Of a DNA stretch of 5,125 nucleotides, positions 1 through 5,125 are shown piece by piece. Both the position numbers and the translations under genes were made by a program. Numbering within the stretch: the first letter of the stretch is position 1; each line of letters begins with the position of its first letter. The stretch lies in assembly GCA_027858865.1 (NCBI GenBank), contig JAQIBW010000156.1, positions 1-5,125 on the forward strand. The letters run 5' to 3'. The stretch is from Sulfurimonas sp. Lineage in GTDB: Bacteria > Campylobacterota > Campylobacteria > Campylobacterales > Sulfurimonadaceae. Under the pieces are notes generated by a model. The model had not been told where the DNA came from. It made no database searches and worked only from the letters and a program-made list of their open reading frames with translations.

Positions 1-1071
1 ATCTATAGACCTACATACTACACTTTGAGGGAATATTTCTGAAGAGATAGTGGTGAACTTGGTAAGTTGCAAGATCTTTAGTTGTGAGTTAACTGTCTTT
101 AGGACTATCTCATCATCTGTGATTTTTATAAGTACAGCTGGATTGACAATAGTCAGGCCTTTATAGAAGTTATGTATTTTAACTTCTGCAGAGTTATTTT
201 TTACAATTTTCATAAAAGTTATAACAGCCATTTTATCTTGAATTATATTATCATTATTTGCAGCCTCATTATCAAACAGAGCCATGAGGTTTAACTCTGT
301 AACATCATCTAAAGAGAGTATATAGTGTCCCTCTTTCTCAGGTACATCTCTGGATTTTAAAATTAGGTGTCTCTTTATACCTTCATGGTTTTCTATCTTT
401 GTATGAAATAGTGTCTCTGGATTCTTTATTGCAGTCTCATACCAAGGTCCTGCATCTGTACTATAAAGAAATTCTTTATGTTCTAGCAGCAGCTTATTCA
501 TATCAAACTTTTCATTAAACTCTTCTAGTGAATCTACTCCAAAAAACTCTAAGAACCGCTGATTTGGAAGGATGAATCTTCCTTCAAACATCATTACAAC
601 GATGTTGTTCTGATAGTTGAAAATATTTTGAAGCTGATTTAAAAATAGACGGCGATTTTCTTCCTTATGAATGGATAAGACTGTATCGTAAAGTGTATCT
701 ATGAGTTCTTGGATTTTTGCTGGCTTGTTTAGGTATCTAAACACGTCAAGGTTTATAGCAGCATGAAGATGTTTTTTTTCATCATGAGCAGATAAAATAA
801 TAATTTTACATTCTGGTTTAAGAGCTTGGATTTTTTTTATCATTTTAAAGCCGTTCATTTTCGGCATATTTATATCTGTGATAATAATCTTTGGTTCATG
901 CTCTAAAAATTGTTTGTAACCTTCCTCACCATCATTTGCAATGATTACATTGTCGCTAACCCTCTCAAGTAGTTTTTGCATATTAGCACATAATCCGATG
1001 TTGTCTTCTACGTATAATAAGTTAATATCTTTTGAAAGTTTTTTAATTGTCTTTATCTTGTCGCCAATCAT
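1..1071 (-). CDS. Response regulator, REC-PAS with PilZ-like C-terminal region (partial, C-terminus beyond left edge)
   Basis: An open frame of 357 codons runs leftward from the ATG at 1071-1069 to the window edge without a stop, so the C-terminus is missing. Residues about 15-127 form a receiver domain: acidic pair E22/D23, phospho-acceptor D66 in TDINMPKMNGF, switch S94 (ILSAHD) and K116-P117 (YLNKP). Residues about 145-265 look like a PAS sensor domain (NQRFLEFFGVDSLEEF, then SLDDVTEL at its end). From about 290 onward (IHNFYKGLTIVN and a beta-rich stretch) it resembles the PilZ-like tails found on many Campylobacterota regulators; no RxxxR motif is visible, so c-di-GMP binding is uncertain. 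No DNA-binding, GGDEF or kinase domain appears in the visible part. The start is firm: an in-frame TAG lies four codons upstream and AGGGGG sits 5 nt before the ATG. It follows the cheV-type gene on the same strand. It is inferred to be a cytoplasmic signalling protein; its partner kinase is not in the window. Confidence 0.88.
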   Translation of the reverse strand, partial: MIGDKIKTIKKLSKDINLLYVEDNIGLCANMQKLLERVSDNVIIANDGEEGYKQFLEHEPKIIITDINMPKMNGFKMIKKIQALKPECKIIILSAHDEKKHLHAAINLDVFRYLNKPAKIQELIDTLYDTVLSIHKEENRRLFLNQLQNIFNYQNNIVVMMFEGRFILPNQRFLEFFGVDSLEEFNEKFDMNKLLLEHKEFLYSTDAGPWYETAIKNPETLFHTKIENHEGIKRHLILKSRDVPEKEGHYILSLDDVTELNLMALFDNEAANNDNIIQDKMAVITFMKIVKNNSAEVKIHNFYKGLTIVNPAVLIKITDDEIVLKTVNSQLKILQLTKFTTISSEIFPQSVVCRSID

Positions 1072-1076
1072 AATAA

Positions 1077-1082
1077 CCCCCT
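1077..1082 (-). promoter_or_regulatory. Strong ribosome binding site of the REC-PAS regulator
   Basis: On the minus strand AGGGGG lies 5 nt before the ATG at 1071. It decides the start, because an in-frame TAG overlaps its left side and excludes any longer protein. It is the most G-rich Shine-Dalgarno sequence among the genes here. Confidence 0.75.
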
Positions 1083-1099
1083 ATATATAGTGCTTTTAC

Positions 1100-1105
1100 A
1101 TTATA
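1100..1105 (-). promoter_or_regulatory. Putative -10 box of the REC-PAS regulator
   Basis: The minus strand reads a perfect TATAAT here, 28 nt before the ATG at 1071, which would give a leader of roughly 20 nt. No good TTGACA box stands 16-18 nt upstream; weak or absent -35 boxes are usual for sigma70 promoters in Campylobacterota. This suggests the regulator can be transcribed separately from the upstream cheV-type gene, although read-through is also possible since no terminator is seen between them. Confidence 0.5.
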
Positions 1106-1112
1106 CATCATT

Positions 1113-1127
1113 GTAATTAGTTATTAC
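1113..1127. repeat. Small inverted repeat GTAAT-N5-ATTAC
   Basis: Perfect 5-base arms with a 5-base centre sit directly upstream of the TATAAT box of the REC-PAS regulator, over the expected -35 position. The placement and symmetry are what an operator for a dimeric regulator would show. In such AT-rich DNA a repeat this short can arise by chance, and no regulator is identified. Confidence 0.25.
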
Positions 1128-1154
1128 TTAAAGAAGACAAGCTGGATGTGGTAG

Positions 1155-2099
1155 TTAACTATGCTTATTCATTACTTCTATAATGAGTGGTATTACATTA
1201 TGGCTTTTTGTTTTATCTATAAAGCCACTTGCACCAAGCAATTCTGCCTCTCTTTTATTGTTTTCCCCAGTCATAGAGCTATTTACAATGATAGGTATAT
1301 TTTGAGTGGTAGGATCTTTTCTTAATGTTTGGATTACAGTAAATCCTGACATCTCAGGCATCTCAATATCTGTAATAATAGCCGGAATTATTGAAGGGTC
1401 TTCCATTGCAAATATATAATCAACCAGTTTTTTTCCATTATCAAAGAGTTTCATTTTGATGTCAGAATGTCTAAAAATCTGTATTAGGTGTCTTTGTGCT
1501 GTTTTTGAGTCTTCAGCTATTAGCACTTCTCCATTTGCAAGCTTATCAGGCATAGCCAATTCTTTAAGATTCTCAGGTGATTCATGTACATCAACCATTG
1601 CCTGTGGAACTACATCTGCCAATAGTTTTTCATAGTCTAAGATAAGACATAGACTACCATCTTCAAGTCTGGTGTCATTCATTACCACACCATCTTCTTT
1701 TAGTCTGTAGCTATCAGGCGCATGCATCTCATTCCAGTTTTTCTTTATAACTCTGTATGCCGACATGATTCTAAGACCTATGATAATTCCATTGAAGTCA
1801 CAGATAAGGATATTTGATAGAGCTATTTCCTTTTTAGTTAGAATTGTACCTAACCATTGCGGAAGATTCAATATTGGGATTTGTAGTCCACGAAGTGTAA
1901 TCGTTCCTTCAAGAAGAGGATGAGCCGCTGGAATCTGAGTCATAAAATGATTTTTAGACTCAACAACCTCTCTTGTTTTAAAAACGTTGATTGCATAAAA
2001 TGCAGAATCTTCTTTGTTGCTGATTCTAAAAACTAAAAGTTGAAGTTCATTATTTTTTGCTAGATTTGTAGTAGCATCTACCTTGGATAAAACAGACAT
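1155..2099 (-). CDS. cheV: CheV-type chemotaxis coupling protein (CheW domain + receiver)
   Basis: This 314-residue protein has the CheV layout and usual length. Residues about 15-165 form a CheW-like coupling domain (ITLRGLQIPILNLPQWLG at 67-84, then GLRIMSAYRVI at 108-118). After a short linker, residues about 190-312 form a receiver domain with acidic pair E196/D197, phospho-acceptor D244 in TDIEMPEMSGF, switch S274/S275 and conserved K296. The residue after the lysine is T297 instead of the common proline. By family knowledge CheV links chemoreceptors to the kinase CheA and is tuned by phosphorylation of its receiver; it acts at cytoplasmic receptor arrays. The ATG start has AAAGGG 5 nt upstream. 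The gene is divergent from the adaptor operon and precedes the REC-PAS regulator. Several CheV paralogues are common in this phylum, so which one this is cannot be told. No cheA, cheW or receptor gene is in view. Confidence 0.92.
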   Translation of the reverse strand: MSVLSKVDATTNLAKNNELQLLVFRISNKEDSAFYAINVFKTREVVESKNHFMTQIPAAHPLLEGTITLRGLQIPILNLPQWLGTILTKKEIALSNILICDFNGIIIGLRIMSAYRVIKKNWNEMHAPDSYRLKEDGVVMNDTRLEDGSLCLILDYEKLLADVVPQAMVDVHESPENLKELAMPDKLANGEVLIAEDSKTAQRHLIQIFRHSDIKMKLFDNGKKLVDYIFAMEDPSIIPAIITDIEMPEMSGFTVIQTLRKDPTTQNIPIIVNSSMTGENNKREAELLGASGFIDKTKSHNVIPLIIEVMNKHS

Positions 2100-2104
2100 T
2101 TGTG

Positions 2105-2110
2105 CCCTTT
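2105..2110 (-). promoter_or_regulatory. Ribosome binding site of the cheV-type gene
   Basis: The minus strand reads AAAGGG, 5 nt before the ATG at 2099, which supports this start. It partly overlaps the 10-base palindrome TTTAATTAAA at 2108-2117. Confidence 0.7.
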
Positions 2111-2126
2111 AATTAAAACTTTTTAA

Positions 2127-2135
2127 ATAGTACCA
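2127..2135 (-). promoter_or_regulatory. Candidate extended -10 promoter of the cheV-type gene
   Basis: The minus strand reads TGG followed by TACTAT, matching an extended -10 pattern (TGn plus 4 of 6 bases of TATAAT), with a T-rich tract just upstream as is common in Campylobacterota promoters. The box ends 27 nt before the ATG at 2099, almost the same distance as for the REC-PAS regulator's -10 box. It is a motif match only. Confidence 0.33.
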
Positions 2136-2155
2136 AAAATAAAATGAATTTATGC

Positions 2156-2183
2156 TTGAATGTTAATAATGAAATGGTAAAAT
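2156..2183 (+). promoter_or_regulatory. Candidate sigma70 promoter of the adaptor/Mo-oxidoreductase operon
   Basis: TTGAAT at 2156-2161 (4 of 6 bases of the -35 consensus) and TAAAAT at 2178-2183 (5 of 6 of the -10 consensus) are separated by 16 nt. Transcription would begin near 2190, some 20-25 nt before the GTG start. It lies in the divergent spacer and would drive the whole rightward operon, since the genes downstream have almost no gaps between them. Confidence 0.45.
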
Positions 2184-2200
2184 ATCCCCAATTCCAATAT

Positions 2201-2204
2201 AAGG
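2201..2204 (+). promoter_or_regulatory. Ribosome binding site that selects the GTG start of the adaptor
   Basis: AAGG lies 9 nt before the GTG at 2214, a workable distance, but only 1 nt before the out-of-frame ATG at 2206. This favours the GTG as the real start. No other standard start codon occurs in frame between the GTG and the stop TAA at 2178-2180. Confidence 0.5.
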
Positions 2205-2213
2205 TATGAAGAA

Positions 2214-3011
2214 GTGAAAATTTTAACAATTTTATTTTTAACGTTTACTCTCTCGTTTGCTAAAGTCTATTATTCTAAAGTTGAGCCGTATGAGCTTAGA
2301 GATATTTCGTCAAATGTTTCTGGGCTAGTTCTATTTATAGATGAAAATATGATAGGTAAGAAGTTAACATCCAAGGCTTATATTCGTATAGACTCTGAGT
2401 TAGATTCTAAAGAACTTGTTTTTATAAAAGAGAAGTTAGCGTATCTAAGAGAGATAGTTGATGTAAATAAAGATGTTTTAATTAATCTAGAAAAATCTCT
2501 TAAAAGAAAAAGAGAGAATTATAAGCGCATAGAAGACCTAAAGTTTAAATCAGTTGTTGAAAAAGATAGAGAGTATCATGAACTTATATCTAGTGAAAAT
2601 CTATATCTAAGTACACAAAAAGAGATACAAAACCTAAAAGTTCAGATTACAGACTTAAAACTAAGAGAAGCTCAGCTTCAAAGAAGCATAGAAGACAAAT
2701 ATTTAAGCGATAAAGACTTTGTACTTTATGAGATATCAGTTAAAGTAGGGCAGGTTGTAGGTGTCTCCACACCTCTTGCCAAAGTAGCTGATGTTTCAAG
2801 AGCAAAACTAACTATATATCTTGACGAGTCTGACGTAGCAGATGCAAAAAATAAAGTTGTATATATAGATGGTGAAAAAACATCATATAAAATATCAAGA
2901 GCACTCAACATTGCAGATTCTAAAAACATTTCTAAATATATGGCTCAAATCATCATAAATTCTCCAAAGCTTTTCTCAAAGCTTGCAACAGTTGAGTTAA
3001 AAGATAAGTAG
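2214..3011 (+). CDS. Periplasmic HlyD/membrane-fusion-like adaptor protein
   Basis: The 265-residue product starts with a signal peptide (MKILTILFLTFTLSFA) with likely cleavage after A16, so it is exported to the periplasm; no other membrane segment is seen. The mature part follows the membrane-fusion-protein pattern: a first half-motif near residues 30-60 (SSNVSGLVLFIDENMIGKKL), a long charged coiled-coil hairpin at about 60-160 rich in K, E and L, and a second half-motif at about 170-195 (YEISVKVGQVVGVSTPLAKVAD), then a beta-rich segment (LTIYLDESDVADA). By family knowledge such proteins bridge an inner-membrane transporter and an outer-membrane channel. It is short for the family, and neither a pump nor a TolC-like channel gene is beside it. 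Translation begins at GTG. The stop TAG is followed at once by the ATG of the oxidoreductase, so both share an operon. Fold assignment is fairly sure; substrate and partner are unknown. Confidence 0.72.
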   Translation: MKILTILFLTFTLSFAKVYYSKVEPYELRDISSNVSGLVLFIDENMIGKKLTSKAYIRIDSELDSKELVFIKEKLAYLREIVDVNKDVLINLEKSLKRKRENYKRIEDLKFKSVVEKDREYHELISSENLYLSTQKEIQNLKVQITDLKLREAQLQRSIEDKYLSDKDFVLYEISVKVGQVVGVSTPLAKVADVSRAKLTIYLDESDVADAKNKVVYIDGEKTSYKISRALNIADSKNISKYMAQIIINSPKLFSKLATVELKDK

Positions 3012-4757
3012 ATGAAAAACAAGATTACTGCATGCCCACTTGATTGTTATGATGCATGTGGTATCTCGTATGTAGATGGAAAGCTCAAAGCTTTAAAAGT
3101 AGGACATACACAAGGTTTTTTATGTCCACACATGAACCACTATGCTAAACATGAAACGATACAAACACCTAGATATAAAGGTAAAGAAATATCAATGGAA
3201 GCTGCATTGATTCACTTAGCTCAGATTCTGCGTGAGTCAAATCCTTCTGAGATTTTACACTATAGGGGTAGTGGAAACTTTGCCCTGATGCAAGAAGTTA
3301 GTGATCATTTTTTCGCTTCTTATGGAGCTACTTTAACAGAGGGAACTCTTTGTGATGGAGCTGGTGAAGCCGGAATCATAGAAGGAAGAGGCTCAAACAA
3401 AAACATGCCGCTATCAGAGATAGCAAAGTCTGAAGTAGTTATATTTTGGGGTAGAAACCCACATACAACTTCAAGTCATATTCTTCCTCTTATAAAAGAT
3501 AAAAAGATAATAGTAATCGACCCCGTTAAAACAAAAATAGCAAAAATGGCAGACCTATATATGCAGATACAACCAAGAGGTGATTTTTCTCTTGCTATGT
3601 TATTTAGCAGATTTTTACATATTAACCATGGCTGTGACATAGAATACTTAGATAAACATGCAACTGAATATGAAGAGTTTTATGAACTGACTCAGACTAT
3701 TCGTATTAAAGCTACGCTAGATGAGATAGGTATTAGTTTAGGTCAAATAGGCGATGTACTTGAACTTATCAAAGATAAAAAAGTAGCCATAGTCTGTGGT
3801 GTCGGCATCCAAAAGTATAGAGATGGTGCAGATATTATGAGAGCAATAGATGCTTTTGCCGTAATGCTTGGACTCTTTGGTAAAGAAGGTTGTGGAGTAT
3901 CGTACCTTGGTTCTTCAAGAGAACATATTTCTTCACCGTTTAATAAAAAAGCAAATAGAGTATCTAAAGTAAATACAGAGTTTGCCAATTTTAAAACTGT
4001 TTTTATACAAGGTGCAAATCCGCTCTCTCAGATGCCAGACAGTCTAAGAGTTAAAAAGTCTATATCCCAGACCGCAAACGTAGTCTATTTTGGGCTATAT
4101 GAAAATGAAACAAGTGAAATAGCAGACTTGATTATTCCAGCAAAGAGCTTCTTGTCAAAAGATGATGTTAGAACATCGTACTCTCACAACTCTATGATGT
4201 TTATGGATAAAGTAACGGAGAGTGAGGCAGGAATAAGTGAATATGACTTAAGTGCTTATCTTTGTAATTATTTTAATATTAGCATTGAGAGTGAAGAGTT
4301 TTATCTGAATCATTTTAAAAACTTTGCAGTTGAGATAGATGATGGTATCTGGCATGTAAAAGGTAGAGATGAAGTTTCATATCAAGAGGGTTTTGATACG
4401 AACGATGGTGAGTTTTTGTTTTTAGATGAGTTTGAAAGCAACCTAGAAAAAAGTGATATGTTCCATCTTATAACTATGAAAAGTGATACAAGTCTGAACT
4501 CTCAATTTAAGCGTCAAGAAAGCGTATATCTGAATAATTCACTTGGATTTAAAGAGGATGAAGTAGTAATCATCTCTTCGGCAAATGGAAGTGTAGAGCT
4601 AAAAGTAAAAATAAACGATGATTTAAGAGATGATTGTGTTCTTATTTTTAGTGGGACGAAAGGTCTTAACAACTTAACATCTTCTAAACACTCTTACGAA
4701 GGTAAAAGTGCCATATATCAAGAAGACAGAGTAAAGTTGTTAAAATACAAGGAATAA
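3012..4757 (+). CDS. Cytoplasmic molybdopterin (Mo/W-bisPGD) oxidoreductase
   Basis: This 581-residue protein belongs to the DMSO-reductase/formate-dehydrogenase superfamily. An N-terminal 4Fe-4S site is formed by C8, C12, C16 (CPLDCYDAC) and C38. C114 in TLCDGAGEAG aligns with the Mo-ligating Cys or Sec position of the superfamily; D115 replaces the histidine that follows Sec/Cys in formate dehydrogenases, arguing against formate as substrate. Cofactor-binding signatures follow: FWGRNPHTTSSH (145-156), VIDPVKTKIAKMAD (168-181) and PRGDFSLAM (188-196). The C-terminal part from about 480 (HLITMKSDTSLNSQF, then SVYLNNSLGFKEDEVVIIS) is the dinucleotide-binding domain, so the enzyme is complete though on the short side. 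The Fe-S motif starts at residue 8 with no twin-arginine signal, so it should be cytoplasmic. No electron-transfer or membrane-anchor subunit is adjacent. The ATG directly follows the adaptor's stop with only a weak Shine-Dalgarno, suggesting translational coupling. Substrate is unknown. Confidence 0.9.
   Translation: MKNKITACPLDCYDACGISYVDGKLKALKVGHTQGFLCPHMNHYAKHETIQTPRYKGKEISMEAALIHLAQILRESNPSEILHYRGSGNFALMQEVSDHFFASYGATLTEGTLCDGAGEAGIIEGRGSNKNMPLSEIAKSEVVIFWGRNPHTTSSHILPLIKDKKIIVIDPVKTKIAKMADLYMQIQPRGDFSLAMLFSRFLHINHGCDIEYLDKHATEYEEFYELTQTIRIKATLDEIGISLGQIGDVLELIKDKKVAIVCGVGIQKYRDGADIMRAIDAFAVMLGLFGKEGCGVSYLGSSREHISSPFNKKANRVSKVNTEFANFKTVFIQGANPLSQMPDSLRVKKSISQTANVVYFGLYENETSEIADLIIPAKSFLSKDDVRTSYSHNSMMFMDKVTESEAGISEYDLSAYLCNYFNISIESEEFYLNHFKNFAVEIDDGIWHVKGRDEVSYQEGFDTNDGEFLFLDEFESNLEKSDMFHLITMKSDTSLNSQFKRQESVYLNNSLGFKEDEVVIISSANGSVELKVKINDDLRDDCVLIFSGTKGLNNLTSSKHSYEGKSAIYQEDRVKLLKYKE
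4750..4753 (+). promoter_or_regulatory. Ribosome binding site that selects the TTG start of the DUF3147-like gene
   Basis: AGGA lies 6 nt before the TTG at 4760, inside the last codons of the oxidoreductase gene. This spacing supports TTG initiation. The first in-frame ATG comes 27 codons later and would remove the first membrane helix. Confidence 0.6.
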
Positions 4758-4759
4758 AA

Positions 4760-5107
4760 TTGTCTTACTACATAATAAAACTCGTAATTACAGCACTCTT
4801 GATTGTATTGATTTCTGAAATTGCTAAGAGAAACAGTTTGATGGGTGCGATGTTGGCTGCTATCCCTCTAGTATCAATCTTAGCAATGACATGGATGTAT
4901 ATAGATACAAATGATAGTAAAAATGCAGTAGCATTTTCTAATTCTATTATTTGGTTAATTGTTCCATCAATGACATTATTTATCTTTTTTCCAATTTTAA
5001 TAAAAAAGGGATTAAGTTTTTATCCAAGTATGGCTATTTCAATATTGATGACTATTCTTGCTTACTACAGTGTCATATTTTTTCTTGATAAATTAGGAAT
5101 TAAGTGA
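4760..5107 (+). CDS. DUF3147-type small integral membrane protein
   Basis: The 115-residue product is almost wholly hydrophobic, with four predicted membrane helices at about residues 4-22, 28-48, 61-81 and 86-108, linked by short polar loops (EIAKRNS at 20-26, DTNDSKN at 49-55, KKG at 82-84). Its length, four-helix layout and the stretch MGAMLAAIPLVSILAMTWMY resemble the DUF3147 family, whose biochemical role is not known to me. It starts with TTG just 2 nt after the oxidoreductase stop, so it is co-transcribed and perhaps translationally coupled to it. It has no haem-binding histidine pair or cysteine motif, so it does not look like a quinol-oxidising anchor subunit for the Mo enzyme. Family assignment comes from recalled resemblance; being a real gene is well supported by the start site and intact frame. 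Confidence 0.75.
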   Translation: MSYYIIKLVITALLIVLISEIAKRNSLMGAMLAAIPLVSILAMTWMYIDTNDSKNAVAFSNSIIWLIVPSMTLFIFFPILIKKGLSFYPSMAISILMTILAYYSVIFFLDKLGIK

Positions 5108-5108
5108 T

Positions 5109-5125
5109 ATGAATAAGTATATTTC
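5109..5125 (+). CDS. Start of a further operon gene (partial, five codons visible)
   Basis: An ATG follows the DUF3147-like gene's stop after 1 nt, with AGGA at 5095-5098, 10 nt upstream, as possible ribosome binding site. Only MNKYI can be read before the window ends, so no function can be proposed. The tight spacing matches the rest of the operon. Confidence 0.4.

Noticed and set aside
1072..1154. Intrinsic terminator between the cheV-type gene and the REC-PAS regulator
   Set aside because: No GC-rich hairpin followed by a U-run is found on the minus strand; the inverted repeat present is short, AT-only at the arm ends and better placed as a promoter element.
2108..2117. Palindrome TTTAATTAAA just upstream of the cheV-type gene
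   Set aside because: It is all A/T, ten bases long and overlaps the ribosome binding site; in DNA this AT-rich it is expected by chance, with no second copy to support an operator.
2120..2137. Possible sigma54 promoter (TGGTAC-like) ahead of the cheV-type gene
   Set aside because: The required GC element (TTGC-like -12 box) is absent at the right distance; the sequence fits an extended -10 box better.
2726..2929. Minus-strand open frame of 67 codons inside the adaptor gene
   Set aside because: It lies wholly antisense to a well-supported gene, shows no recognisable domain, and is explained as a shadow of the coding strand.
2961..2984. Short direct repeat (TCTC followed by AAAGCTT, twice) near the end of the adaptor gene
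   Set aside because: It encodes two adjacent similar peptides (SPKL, FSKL) within the reading frame and extends no further, so codon use explains it.
3743..3988. Minus-strand open frame of 81 codons inside the oxidoreductase gene
   Set aside because: It is antisense to the conserved Mo enzyme, with low-complexity Ser/Pro/Leu composition typical of reverse-strand translation.

Overview
The window is an AT-rich stretch of bacterial chromosome. Its gene content (a CheV coupling protein, a REC-PAS response regulator with a PilZ-like tail, a Mo-bisPGD oxidoreductase), its codon use and its compact layout suggest a free-living Campylobacterota such as a Sulfurimonas-like organism. That placement is inference from protein style, not from a marker gene.

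The layout is two divergent blocks. Leftward (minus strand) from about 2100 to the left edge is a signalling block: a complete cheV-type gene (CheW domain plus receiver domain), followed downstream by a response regulator with REC, PAS and probable PilZ-like domains that runs off the left edge. An 83-base gap separates them and holds a good -10 box and a strong ribosome binding site, so the second gene can probably be transcribed on its own.

Rightward (plus strand) from about 2156 is a tightly packed operon. It encodes a secreted HlyD-like periplasmic adaptor with a GTG start, a 581-residue cytoplasmic molybdopterin oxidoreductase whose ATG directly abuts the previous stop, and a 115-residue four-helix membrane protein of the DUF3147 type with a TTG start. 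The first codons of a further gene lie at the right edge. The 114-base divergent spacer (2100-2213) carries candidate promoters for both directions.

The signalling pair looks like chemotaxis or c-di-GMP-linked control. The rightward operon combines an envelope adaptor, a soluble Mo enzyme without visible redox partner, and a small membrane protein; their joint function cannot be deduced from the window. I see no mobile element, CRISPR array, RNA gene, or convincing intrinsic terminator. The most unusual material is the composition of the rightward operon and its start sites, not an obvious new defence or mobile system.
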